Assembly (NCBI GenBank): GCA_017503305.1
Contig: JAFVTJ010000009.1
Coordinates: 1-14,179 of the forward strand
DNA: 14,179 bases
Origin: Clostridia bacterium
GTDB lineage: Bacteria > Bacillota_A > Clostridia > Oscillospirales > Acutalibacteraceae
Reading direction: 5' to 3'
Position numbers and translations under genes: made by a program. The notes beneath the pieces are model-generated. The model had not been told where the DNA came from. It made no database searches and saw only the letters and a list, made by a program, of their open reading frames with translations. The first letter of the stretch is position 1, and every line of letters starts with the position of its first letter. Of this stretch, positions 1 to 7,519 are shown piece by piece.

Positions 1-684
1 AAAGCTTTGCAAGAATTTGTTGCAGGCTATTCAACCCGTATTGTAGACGGCGCAATCAACATTACAAGCTCGGTTGTTTCGGGCCTTTATAATACCATTT
101 TCAGCATTGTAATTTCGGTTTACATTTTGGCCCAAAAGGAACGCATAGGAAGGTTTGTAAAGCGCACTATAGACACCTTTGCCCCCAAAAAGTTGGCCTA
201 CACAACCTACTACATTTCGGTGCGCGCTTCGGAGTCCTTTTCACGCTTTATAGGCGGTCAGCTTATTGAATCCATTATTTTGGGACTTTTGTGCTATATC
301 GGAATGCTTATTTTCCGTTTCCCCAACGCACCGATTATTTCAGTTTTAATTGCGGTCACCTCGCTAGTGCCTGTTGTGGGTGCTTTTGCTGGTGTTTCGG
401 TTGGTTTCCTTTTAATTTTAATATCCAACCCCATAAAAGCCCTTTTATTTGTTTTGTTTATACTAATACTGCAACAAATTGAAGGCAACCTTATCTATCC
501 AAAAGTCGTAGGCAAGGCTGTAGGTCTTCCCGGCGTTATTGTTATAAGCGCCGTGCTTGTTGGCGGTAACGTTGGCGGCATACTCGGTGCGCTTTTAGGT
601 GTTCCGATTTCGGCCCTTGTATACACCCTTTTAAAAGAAGCTATCGACCGACCCAAAGAGAAAAAAGAAAAGAAAAAGATATAA
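1..684 (+). CDS. AI-2E family membrane transporter, C-terminal part (5' end outside window)
   Basis: The frame is open from the first base, so the N-terminal third or more is missing; 227 codons remain, against roughly 350-400 residues usual for the family. Several hydrophobic segments are visible, with the typical C-terminal block: a GGQLIESIILGLLCYIGM-like helix, then VLIAVTSLVPVVGAFAGVS, then QQIEGNLIYPKVVGKAVGLP, and a final glycine-rich helix GGILGALLGVPISA. These match the AI-2E transporter family (PF01594, the TqsA/YdiK/YtvI group). The protein ends in a lysine-rich cytoplasmic tail. Members export or import varied small solutes, and the substrate cannot be read from the sequence; the AI-2 name is historical. 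The family assignment is firm, the substrate unknown. The gene converges on the minus-strand HAD gene. Confidence 0.88.
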   Translation, partial: KALQEFVAGYSTRIVDGAINITSSVVSGLYNTIFSIVISVYILAQKERIGRFVKRTIDTFAPKKLAYTTYYISVRASESFSRFIGGQLIESIILGLLCYIGMLIFRFPNAPIISVLIAVTSLVPVVGAFAGVSVGFLLILISNPIKALLFVLFILILQQIEGNLIYPKVVGKAVGLPGVIVISAVLVGGNVGGILGALLGVPISALVYTLLKEAIDRPKEKKEKKKI

Positions 685-976
685 AAAAGCGAATAAACAC
701 CCCTAAAACCGCAGGTTTTAATATACCTTTGCAGCCAGGCCAAATATCACTGCAAAGCCCTTATCACAATATCATTTTTAAATATTTTTCTTTTAAGATA
801 GTAAAACGGATGTGCAGAAATTCTACACATCCGTTTAATATTTATCTCAAGCCATCATAAACAAGAAATTTTCACGTTAAATTTCACTTATTAGAAAAAC
901 CTAAAACCCTTAATCCCCCGCTGGTAAAGTAGATAAAATCGGGCAATAAATATAAAATAAGGAATTAGACTTGTAA
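685..976. other. Intergenic stretch between convergent genes
   Basis: This stretch of 292 bases has no credible ORF. It holds a short hairpin right after the first gene (704-720, 7-bp arms, loop GCA), an 8-bp inverted repeat (727-734 with 750-757) and a stronger hairpin at 804-836. I see no RNA gene or promoter in it; the rest is plain AT-rich sequence. Confidence 0.6.
804..836. terminator. Hairpin between convergent genes, probable terminator
   Basis: Perfect 11-bp arms AAACGGATGTG (804-814) and CACATCCGTTT (826-836) enclose a further 3-bp pairing (AGA/TCT). On the plus strand it is followed by AT-rich sequence but not by a clean T-run. Its place between convergent genes suggests a two-way terminator; the weak U-tract keeps confidence moderate. 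Confidence 0.5.
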
Positions 977-1630
977 TTATTTTTCATGAATCTGCAAAGA
1001 AAGCAACTCCGAAAAATCATATATATAATCATCCGCAATAGATTTTATTTCTTCTGCATAATCTTTCGAAGAATCATCATAAACACCGCAAACATTCATG
1101 CCAGCGGTTTTAGCGGTCATATCTGCACCCAAATTATCGTCAAGAAACCAAATGTCTTCAATATTTTTATTAAGCAATTTTGCTGCCATAACATAAATAT
1201 CAGGATTTGCTTTTGTTGTATTAAAATCATCGCAAGACCATACATTGTCAAATAAATCGTAAATGCCAAGCCTTTTCAGGCAGGCATCTAATGTGATATG
1301 CGGACTTGCTGTCAACACATTCAAACTATCCCCTCTATTTTTGAGTTCTGTTAATACGGATATAACATTTTTCTTTGCGGGAATTGTATTATAGTACGCC
1401 TCCAACATATAGCTTTTCATTAAATCAATAAGTTCTTCTTTCGATTTATTAATACCCAGCGTATTTATGTAATATTCTGCTGCACCGTTTATGCCAAGGG
1501 GCGTTATTGTTTTTATTATATCTTTAGAGTATAAAATATTATTTTCATTTAATATTCTCAGCATTACAGATGTGTACGTTGGCATAGAATCCACCAAGGT
1601 TCCATCAAAATCAAAAAGAAAAGTAATCAC
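977..1630 (-). CDS. HAD-superfamily hydrolase, phosphoglycolate-phosphatase-like
   Basis: A 217-residue haloacid-dehalogenase hydrolase, probably a cytosolic phosphatase of a small phosphorylated metabolite. Motif I is DFDGTLVD with nucleophile D7 and acid/base D9; the helical cap follows (about residues 15-80). Motif II is LTAS near 106-109, the motif III lysine is K140 in KANPDIY, and motif IV is LDDNLGAD with D164/D165. Length and cap type match the Gph/PgmB subgroup; the substrate is not readable. Translation starts at GTG (1630) behind AAGGAG about 9 bases upstream; there is no ATG alternative before motif I. It is the last gene after the symporter and peptidase, 45 bases downstream of the peptidase stop. 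Its codons look more AT-rich (many ATA, TTT, AAT) than its neighbours', which may mean later acquisition. Confidence 0.88.
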   Translation of the reverse strand: MITFLFDFDGTLVDSMPTYTSVMLRILNENNILYSKDIIKTITPLGINGAAEYYINTLGINKSKEELIDLMKSYMLEAYYNTIPAKKNVISVLTELKNRGDSLNVLTASPHITLDACLKRLGIYDLFDNVWSCDDFNTTKANPDIYVMAAKLLNKNIEDIWFLDDNLGADMTAKTAGMNVCGVYDDSSKDYAEEIKSIADDYIYDFSELLSLQIHEK

Positions 1631-1675
1631 AATATTTATCTCCTTAAAGTACGCTCCGTACTACTCTCTTTTTCT

Positions 1676-2422
1676 TTATAATATGATAAGCTCTTTAGGG
1701 CTGTTTGTAAGATTTTCGAATCCGTTTTCGGTTACAAGCACCATATCTTCAATTCTAACACCAAATTCGTTTTCAAGGTAAATACCGGGTTCTACCGTCA
1801 TTACCATTCCGCTTTCAAGCACTGTGTTATCGCGCGTGTTAAAAGCGGGGTTTTCGTGAATGTCAAGTCCTAGGCTGTGGCCAAGCCCGTGACCAAAGCA
1901 GCCTTCGTATCCGTTTTCGTAGATATATTCACGGGCAATGGCGTCAATATCCTTACAAACGGCGCCTGCCTTAACGGCATTGGCCGACATTCCTTGCGCT
2001 GTAAGCACGGTTTCATATACCCTTTTTTGATGGTCGCTAACTTCACCAATGGCTACGGTACGTGTCATATCCGAACAATATCCGTTAACCCTTGCGCCAA
2101 AGTCCATTGTAAGAAAATCGCCCTTTTCAAGCTTTTTGTCACCGGGCACACCGTGAGGCAAGGAAGAATTTTTACCCGACACTACGATAAAGTCAAAGGC
2201 TATACCGTCGCTTCCGTTTTTGCGGGCGAAAAATTCCATCTCAAGTGCGATTTCCTTTTCGGTTTTACCGACAGCAATATGGTTTAAAATATAGCTAAAG
2301 GTTTTATCGGTGATTTCTTGTGCGGCTTTAATATAGCCTACTTCGGCGTCGTCCTTAATTGCGCGAAGCTTATCAATTGCGGTTTGAATTTTACCGTCGG
2401 CCGATACTGTAATATCCTGCAA
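1676..2422 (-). CDS. C-terminal catalytic fragment of the Xaa-Pro peptidase (M24 domain)
   Basis: 248 codons from a possible TTG start at 2422. All five M24 metal ligands are present in this segment's numbering: D107 (TMDFG), D118 (CSDMTRT), H182 (GHGLGHSLG), E211 (VEPGIY) and E225 (VRIEDM), so the catalytic domain shows no decay. An AAAGG lies 5 bases before the TTG, which could permit reinitiation after the TAA 12 bases upstream. Whether this restart is used is inference. Confidence 0.65.
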   Translation of the reverse strand: MQDITVSADGKIQTAIDKLRAIKDDAEVGYIKAAQEITDKTFSYILNHIAVGKTEKEIALEMEFFARKNGSDGIAFDFIVVSGKNSSLPHGVPGDKKLEKGDFLTMDFGARVNGYCSDMTRTVAIGEVSDHQKRVYETVLTAQGMSANAVKAGAVCKDIDAIAREYIYENGYEGCFGHGLGHSLGLDIHENPAFNTRDNTVLESGMVMTVEPGIYLENEFGVRIEDMVLVTENGFENLTNSPKELIIL

Positions 2423-2434
2423 ATTAGCCTTTAA

Positions 2435-2743
2435 TTATGAATAAAGAGCCAAGTCTATACTATCGGTTTCCAAAAATACTTCTTTAATTTTTTCTTCCTT
2501 TAAAAATTCGGCAATTTGCTGAACTTGGTCTGTAAAAAGCATAACGTCCATACTTTTTACATGCTTTTTAGCATTTTCAATATAGCGAAAATCCACCATA
2601 AACACTGCCTTTTTAGCAGTTATAATAACCACACCCGCCGAAGAGTTAAAGTTTGTAAAATAACGGCGGTTTGCACCCTCAAAAATCAAGGTTGCTTGCG
2701 CTTCATTTAGGTTGGTTTGTAATTTTTCAATTCTGTTTTTCAT
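2435..2743 (-). CDS. N-terminal fragment of the Xaa-Pro peptidase (creatinase-N domain)
   Basis: 102 codons from ATG at 2743 to the premature TAA. It contains only the creatinase-N fold, which helps oligomerisation and substrate access in this family; it carries no metal ligands and would not be catalytic alone. The upstream sequence has a G-rich GGGGGAA a few bases before the ATG, overlapping the end of the symporter gene. See the full-length pseudogene entry. Confidence 0.7.
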   Translation of the reverse strand: MKNRIEKLQTNLNEAQATLIFEGANRRYFTNFNSSAGVVIITAKKAVFMVDFRYIENAKKHVKSMDVMLFTDQVQQIAEFLKEEKIKEVFLETDSIDLALYS

Positions 2744-2745
2744 TT

Positions 2746-4053
2746 CTATTCCCCCAAAACCTTTGTAGCCTTATATGATAGCATAAAAACTGCAAACAGG
2801 TTAATTATTAACATTATTCCGTTAAAAAATTCGGCCGTGCGCCAGGCAAATTCCACCCTTGCCACAGCACCGATTACACAAAAAAGCGGATATATAAGCA
2901 CGAATGCCTTTTCCCCTTTTTTGCCAAGCAAAAATTTGCTAAAAGCCATACCGTAAGCCGCCCAGCCTATTACACTGCCTACGCCGAAAAGCAGGAGCAT
3001 AACAACCAGCAACGGTAATGAAACTCCACCAAAAACGGTCTCGAGCGAGCTTGCTACAAGTTCACTTGAAGCCACGGTGCTATAATCTATAATAACCCCG
3101 CTGCAAAGAATTGTCAATGCCGTTAGGGTACAAATGAGCAAAGTATCGGCAAAAACCTCAAACACACCAAAAAATCCTTGGGTTTGCACTTTGGCATCCT
3201 TTGCCACGGCGTGCGCCATAGCCGCAGTACCAAGCCCTGCCTCGTTTGAAAAAATACCCTTTTGGGTACCGGTAAGCACCACCCGAAAAACCGAGCCCAC
3301 TGCTCCACCTGTTACCGCTTTTGGCATAAATGCTCCCTTTATTATACTTAAAAAAGCGTTGCCAACCAAATTGAAATTTTTAATTATTACCACCAAACAA
3401 AGCCCAATATAGAGCAGAGCCATAATCGGCATTAAAAGGGTTGTGAACTTGGTGATTTTTTGCACACCGCCCACTATTACAATGCCCACAAGCAAGGCTA
3501 TGGCTACACCCGCCAAAAGCTTTATATAAAAATTTTCACTAACAACCGCCACGCAGGCATTTATTTGCGTTATATTGCCCGTGGTAAAGCTTGAAAAAAC
3601 GCCGGCCACCGCAAAAAGCACCGCTAAAATAGAATATTTTTTAGCCAAGCCATACTTTATGTAATACATTGGGCCGCCCACAAAATTTTCGTTTTCTCTT
3701 TTGCGGTAAAAAATAGCTATTACAATTTCAGTTGCCTTTATAACCATGCTAAGCAGTGCGCTTACCCACATCCAAAAAACCGCTCCCGCGCCACCGATAG
3801 ATATAGCCGCCGCAACCCCCGCAATATTGCCTGTGCCCACCGTTGCCGCAAGCGAGTTGCAGGTGGCCCCAAAGGAAGAAACTCCGCTTGTGTTATCATC
3901 CCTTGAAAAAAGCGCAAACCTTATTGCCGCGCCAAACTTTCTAAACTGCAAGCCCCTTGTTTTAAGTGTTAGATAAATGCCTATAAGCACCAAAAGCACA
4001 AGTGGGAAAGCACCCGAAATTAAACTTTCAATTTTTAAAACAATTTTCATCAT
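2746..4053 (-). CDS. Sodium:alanine/glycine symporter (AGCS family)
   Basis: A 435-residue polytopic inner-membrane protein that couples Na+ entry to uptake of alanine or glycine. The family signature is clear: LAATVGTGNIAGVAAAISIG (residues 68-87) followed by GAGAVFWMW, then GGPMYYIKYGL near 126-136, and GTQKGIFSNEAGLGTAAMAHA near 262-282. About ten hydrophobic segments are spread over the length, typical for the family. The start is ATG ATG at 4053 with a weak AAGGG 9 bases upstream; the second Met is equally possible. It heads a minus-strand operon with an Xaa-Pro peptidase (2-base gap) and a HAD phosphatase, suggesting amino-acid salvage from peptides. No convincing promoter is seen upstream. 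Alanine versus glycine preference cannot be told. Confidence 0.93.
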   Translation of the reverse strand: MMKIVLKIESLISGAFPLVLLVLIGIYLTLKTRGLQFRKFGAAIRFALFSRDDNTSGVSSFGATCNSLAATVGTGNIAGVAAAISIGGAGAVFWMWVSALLSMVIKATEIVIAIFYRKRENENFVGGPMYYIKYGLAKKYSILAVLFAVAGVFSSFTTGNITQINACVAVVSENFYIKLLAGVAIALLVGIVIVGGVQKITKFTTLLMPIMALLYIGLCLVVIIKNFNLVGNAFLSIIKGAFMPKAVTGGAVGSVFRVVLTGTQKGIFSNEAGLGTAAMAHAVAKDAKVQTQGFFGVFEVFADTLLICTLTALTILCSGVIIDYSTVASSELVASSLETVFGGVSLPLLVVMLLLFGVGSVIGWAAYGMAFSKFLLGKKGEKAFVLIYPLFCVIGAVARVEFAWRTAEFFNGIMLIINLFAVFMLSYKATKVLGE

Positions 4054-4105
4054 AAATGAAACCCTTATTATTGATACTTATTTTTTAAAATATTTATGAT
4101 ACTTG

Positions 4106-4134
4106 TTGAAATTTTAATCTATATATAGTATAAT
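4106..4134 (+). promoter_or_regulatory. Sigma-A promoter of the cysteine desulfurase-thiI operon
   Basis: TTGAAA (4106-4111), a 17-base spacer and TATAAT (4129-4134). The predicted transcript start near 4141 leaves about 25 bases before the ATA codon at 4167, with SD-like GAGGTG at 4154-4159. This fits a start at 4167 better than one at 4224. Confidence 0.7.
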
Positions 4135-4166
4135 TTTATTGTATATGCAAAGCGAGGTGTGTCTAT

Positions 4167-5291
4167 ATAGTTTATCTTGATAACAGCGCAACCACAAAAC
4201 CTTGTAGTAAAGCAATTGAATATATGAATATAGCCCTTAGGGAAAATTGGGGTAACCCATCCTCACTTCACACCCTTGGTATGAATGCGGAAATAGCAAT
4301 GGATGACGCCCGTGAATTTTTGGCAAAATACATAGGCGCCAAGCCACAAGAAATTGTTTTTACCTCCTGCGGTACCGAAGCTAATAATATGGCTGTAATG
4401 TCGGCGCTTCACCGCAAAAATCGTGGCAACCGCATTATTACAACCGCTATTGAGCACCCCTCGGTTTTAGAGCCGGCAAAGCAATTAGAAAATTTTGGGT
4501 TTGAGGTTATAACCCTAAAGCCCCAAGCTAACGGCGTTATATCACTTTCAGACCTTGAAAACGCCCTTAACGAAAAAACCGTGCTTGTAAGCATTATGCT
4601 TGTAAATAACGAAACGGGCGCTATAGAGCCTATAAAGGCAGCGGCCGAGCTTACACATAAAAAAGCACCGCACGCCTTTTTCCATTGTGATGCGGTACAA
4701 GCCTTTGGCAAAATGCCCATAAACGTTAAAAATTTGGGTGTAGATATGCTAACGGTTAGCGGTCACAAAATACACGCGCCGAAGGGCATCGGCTTTTTAT
4801 ACCTTAACCAAAAAACGCACATTGCTCCCTTGCTTTCGGGCGGCGGACAAGAAAACGGTATGCGCTCCGGCACCGAATGTGTGCCCCTAATTTGCGCTTT
4901 AAAGGGTGCGGTTGAAGAGCTTCCCAACCTTGATGCTACCCTTAAAACTCGAAAAGAGCTTTACGACTACACCATAGAGCAATTACTACAAAACAATTTG
5001 GCAACCATAAATTCGGATAAAAGCGGCCTGCCTTACGTTTTAAATATTTCGGTAAACGGCTACCGCTCCGAAACACTTTTACACTTTTTAGAAAGAAAAA
5101 ATATCTTTGTGTCAAGCGGAAGCGCCTGTTCAAAGGGTAACGTTAGTTATGTTTTGAAGGAAATGGGTAAAGATAATAAAAGCATTGACTCGGCTTTGAG
5201 GATAAGCTTTTCCCGCTACACCACAAAGGAAGATATAGATTTGCTTGTGAGCGAGCTTAAAAATGCTACCGGCAGTTTAAGAAAGGCATAA
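4167..5291 (+). CDS. Cysteine desulfurase (NifS/IscS-like), probable NifZ-type partner of ThiI, with ATA at the expected start
   Basis: A PLP enzyme that takes sulfur from L-cysteine as an active-site persulfide. Numbered from 4167 (374 residues), it has the conserved N-terminal YLDNSATT, His97 (AIEHPS), VNNETG, Asp175/Gln178 (CDAVQAFGK), the PLP lysine K201 (SGHKIHAPKG) and the catalytic loop Cys321 (SSGSACSKG). The first ATG in frame (4224) would delete YLDNSATT and has no SD. A good SD, GAGGTG (4154-4159), stands 7 bases before the codon ATA at 4167, exactly where homologs have Met. I therefore place the start at ATA, either a rare non-canonical start or a damaged ATG. thiI follows after 1 base, so the likely role is to hand sulfur to ThiI, as NifZ does in B. 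subtilis. Family certain, start uncertain. Confidence 0.88.
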   Translation: MVYLDNSATTKPCSKAIEYMNIALRENWGNPSSLHTLGMNAEIAMDDAREFLAKYIGAKPQEIVFTSCGTEANNMAVMSALHRKNRGNRIITTAIEHPSVLEPAKQLENFGFEVITLKPQANGVISLSDLENALNEKTVLVSIMLVNNETGAIEPIKAAAELTHKKAPHAFFHCDAVQAFGKMPINVKNLGVDMLTVSGHKIHAPKGIGFLYLNQKTHIAPLLSGGGQENGMRSGTECVPLICALKGAVEELPNLDATLKTRKELYDYTIEQLLQNNLATINSDKSGLPYVLNISVNGYRSETLLHFLERKNIFVSSGSACSKGNVSYVLKEMGKDNKSIDSALRISFSRYTTKEDIDLLVSELKNATGSLRKA

Positions 5292-5292
5292 A

Positions 5293-6462
5293 ATGAAGGA
5301 AATTATACTTATTAAAAACGGCGAATTAGCCCTTAAGGGTCTTAACCGTTGCAACTTTGAAGATATTTTAATTAAAAACATTCGCCGCAGATTAAAATCT
5401 CTCGGCGAGGTTACAATTAAAAAAGCACAGTCCACCATTTATATCGAGCCCAAGGATGAAAGCTTTGATTTCCCCGAAGCGCTTGAAAGGGTTAAATTGA
5501 TTTTTGGTATTGCCGCATTTAGCCGTGCTTGTGTTTGCGAAAAAGATATGGCCGATATTTTAGAAAAATCGGCAACCTATTTAAAAGAACCCTTAGAAAA
5601 GGTGAGAACCTTTAAGGTAGAAGCTAAGCGCGCCGACAAGCGCTTCCCACTTACTTCACCCGAAATTTGCCGTGAGGTTGGCGGTTTGCTTTTATCAAAA
5701 TACCATCACCTAAAGGTTGACGTTCACAACCCCGAAATTACCGTTTTTGTTGAAATTCGTGATACCAACGCATACGTTCGAGCCGAGCAAATTCAGGGCG
5801 CAGGCGGTTTGCCCGTCGGCACTGCGGGTACTGCATCTATTCTTATTTCGGGCGGTATTGACAGTCCCGTTGCCGCCTGGACAATGGCAAAGCGCGGTCT
5901 TCGCCTTAATGCCATTCACTTTGCAAGCCCCCCTTACACAAGCCCCCGCGCCGAAATGAAGGTTAAAACCCTGCTATCCCGTGTGGCACGTTACAGCGGC
6001 ACAATCAATTTGGCGATTGTTCCCTTTACCGAAATTCAAGACCAAATTGCCGAGCACTGCCCCGAAGATTACTTCACCCTTATTATGCGCCGTATGATGA
6101 TGCGCATAGCCGAGCGTATTTCTAAAAATTCGGGCAGCTTAGCACTTATAACAGGCGAAAGCTTAGGTCAGGTTGCAAGCCAAACACTGCCGGCCCTTTG
6201 CACAACCGACATTGTTACAAATATTCCCGTTCTTCGCCCCCTTATTGGTATGGACAAGGAAGAAATTGTAACAATCTCCCGCAAGATTGACACCTTTGAA
6301 ACCTCAATTTTGCCTTACGAGGATTGCTGCACGGTATTTACACCCAAGCACCCAAAAACAAGACCCAGCCTTGAATCCTGTGAAGAGGCCGAAAAGGGAC
6401 TTGACGTTGAAGGTCTTATTGAAAAAGCTATCAGTGAGACAGCCTACACCTTTATTGAATAA
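5293..6462 (+). CDS. thiI: tRNA 4-thiouridine synthase ThiI (no rhodanese domain)
   Basis: A 389-residue cytosolic enzyme that adenylates U8 of tRNA and exchanges it for sulfur, giving 4-thiouridine, the near-UV sensor base; in some species it also serves thiazole synthesis. The order is ferredoxin-like domain (1-60), THUMP domain (about 60-165) and PP-loop ATPase with SGGIDSP at 186-192. The conserved YEDCCTVFTPKHP (342-354) holds the cysteine equivalent to E. coli Cys344. The rhodanese domain of the E. coli protein is absent, as usual in Firmicutes, where a dedicated cysteine desulfurase gives the sulfur directly; such a gene ends 1 base upstream. The start ATG at 5293 is followed at once by the conserved MKEIILIKNGELALKG. 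Confidence 0.96.
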   Translation: MKEIILIKNGELALKGLNRCNFEDILIKNIRRRLKSLGEVTIKKAQSTIYIEPKDESFDFPEALERVKLIFGIAAFSRACVCEKDMADILEKSATYLKEPLEKVRTFKVEAKRADKRFPLTSPEICREVGGLLLSKYHHLKVDVHNPEITVFVEIRDTNAYVRAEQIQGAGGLPVGTAGTASILISGGIDSPVAAWTMAKRGLRLNAIHFASPPYTSPRAEMKVKTLLSRVARYSGTINLAIVPFTEIQDQIAEHCPEDYFTLIMRRMMMRIAERISKNSGSLALITGESLGQVASQTLPALCTTDIVTNIPVLRPLIGMDKEEIVTISRKIDTFETSILPYEDCCTVFTPKHPKTRPSLESCEEAEKGLDVEGLIEKAISETAYTFIE

Positions 6463-6502
6463 ATGGTTTGCCGTTTGGCAGGCCACTTAAGGAGCAATAT
6501 AA

Positions 6503-7474
6503 ATGTTTGAAAATTTTAAAATTGACCTTATTTATTACAACACCCAAACCGATTTTGAAATGGAATTCAACCTTTGCGGTTGTTGCAGAATGCGCACCTT
6601 TAACGACAAATGCACCGACAAAAAGTCGCTTTTGTTGTCGCTTTCCCGCGCCGTTTCAAGAAGTAATATTATTATAATAACCGCTCCCCTTTTTGCTGAG
6701 GATAATATAACCAAAACGGTTGCCGCCGCCATTGGCAGCAGCCTTATAACCATTGACAATGACGAGCATAATATTAACAGCACAAACGAAGTGCAAATTA
6801 TTAAAAATTCACTCCCCCTTGTAACGCCCGACGGTGTTTACGGCGGTTGCCTTATTCAAAGCGGCCCCCAAACCCTAATACTGCTTACCGACAACAAGCC
6901 GGTGCGTAAAACAATTATGCAAACCCTTATCCACCCCTACGTTAAAGAAATTTTTGTTTCTAATATGCAAAAGGATGAGGAAATCACCCCTCCGCCTGTT
7001 GAAAGCACCTTGGCCGATGACGAAGCGCTGTTAAAACCTATTGCCGCACTCGGTGAAGACAGCATATTTGAAATGCCCAAAACCGACGACGCTGACGCTG
7101 ATGAAGACGACACTATCTCTGCAGGCGAAGATGACGAAGAAGCCATTGTAAACGAAGAAAACGAAGCGCTTTTCATTGATGAAAGCAACGACGATTCCCC
7201 CATCTTTAACGAAAATTTGGACGACCTTTTCTCAAAAATTAACACCGGCGAGGTGGCCGCTGTTTCGGAAGAAGACCCGTTTTATGAAGACGACCTTTAC
7301 GACGAACCCGATGTAGAAAAATCATCCGGCTTTAGCATTTGGTTTTTAATTATTACTCTTTTACTGCTTGTAACCATTGCTGTTTTGTGCTACTGCATAT
7401 TCTACGTCCCCACCAAAGCAGGGATTGAACCTTCGGCCTACTTGAAAGAAATTTTTGATACTTTATTTGTATAA
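6503..7474 (+). CDS. Membrane-anchored protein with degenerate CinA/MoaB-like domain and acidic linker
   Basis: 323 residues; I do not recognise a named function. Residues 1-155 resemble the molybdopterin-binding (MoaB/CinA-N) fold: NIIIITAPLFAEDNITKTVA (55-74) lies where CinA has ITTGGLGPT..DDITK, and VTPDGVYGGCLIQSG followed by ILL (107-128) lies where it has a GTAPG-type turn and a LLPGPP strand. The catalytic GGLGPT and PGPP motifs are lost, so a binding or structural role is more likely than enzymatic activity. A cysteine cluster (CGCCRMRTFNDKC, 25-37) could bind metal. Residues 158-272 are a strongly acidic, low-complexity linker; one transmembrane helix spans about 277-302, followed by a 20-residue tail. 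The SD AAGGAG (6489-6494) lies 8 bases before ATG. It is the last gene of the thiI operon and ends at a strong terminator. Confidence 0.75.
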   Translation: MFENFKIDLIYYNTQTDFEMEFNLCGCCRMRTFNDKCTDKKSLLLSLSRAVSRSNIIIITAPLFAEDNITKTVAAAIGSSLITIDNDEHNINSTNEVQIIKNSLPLVTPDGVYGGCLIQSGPQTLILLTDNKPVRKTIMQTLIHPYVKEIFVSNMQKDEEITPPPVESTLADDEALLKPIAALGEDSIFEMPKTDDADADEDDTISAGEDDEEAIVNEENEALFIDESNDDSPIFNENLDDLFSKINTGEVAAVSEEDPFYEDDLYDEPDVEKSSGFSIWFLIITLLLLVTIAVLCYCIFYVPTKAGIEPSAYLKEIFDTLFV

Positions 7475-7514
7475 AAAAAGGAGAAGCTTCTTTTGAAGCT
7501 TCTCTTTAATTTTT
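7473..7514. terminator. Bidirectional rho-independent terminator
   Basis: Perfect 10-bp arms GAGAAGCTTC (7481-7490) and GAAGCTTCTC (7495-7504), loop TTTT, T-rich tail to 7514 on the plus strand and an A-run (7473-7479) that makes a U-tract for the minus strand. It ends both the thiI operon and the small minus-strand gene. Confidence 0.93.
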
Positions 7515-7519
7515 ACATA

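Larger units (their letters stand above)
1676..2743 (-). pseudogene. pepP: M24 Xaa-Pro aminopeptidase interrupted by one in-frame TAA
   Basis: Two open segments, 2743-2435 and 2422-1676, lie in the same frame and together give one M24 peptidase of about 355 residues, the normal length of this family (the B. subtilis YqhT type, which also ends SPKELIIL). The N-terminal part is a creatinase-N domain (RRYFTNFNSSAGVVII, VDFRYIENAK); the C-terminal part is the pita-bread metalloprotease. The only lesion is a TAA codon at 2437-2435, after LALYS; the next in-frame codons read LKANLQDITVS. Nothing is missing on alignment from memory with YqhT. If intact, the enzyme would remove N-terminal residues preceding proline from peptides in the cytosol. 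The start ATG lies only 2 bases after the symporter stop, so the genes are cotranscribed. It could be a true nonsense mutation, a sequence error, or a split gene with reinitiation. Confidence 0.85.

Noticed and set aside
291..482. Plus-strand ORF inside the AI-2E gene, and similar overlapping ORFs throughout
   Set aside because: They are other-frame shadows of clear genes, without SDs or family features.
704..720. Short hairpin after the AI-2E gene as a terminator
   Set aside because: It is AT-rich, with 7-bp arms and no T-run behind it.
2435..2437. Recoding of the internal TAA, for example as selenocysteine
   Set aside because: Selenocysteine uses TGA, other genes in the window stop normally at TAA, and no insertion element is seen; mutation, error or reinitiation is simpler.
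4145..4180. An 11-codon upstream ORF (ATG at 4145, TGA at 4178-4180) overlapping the cysteine desulfurase start
   Set aside because: It begins only a few bases after the predicted transcript start, so there is no room for an SD, and the peptide has no recognisable features.
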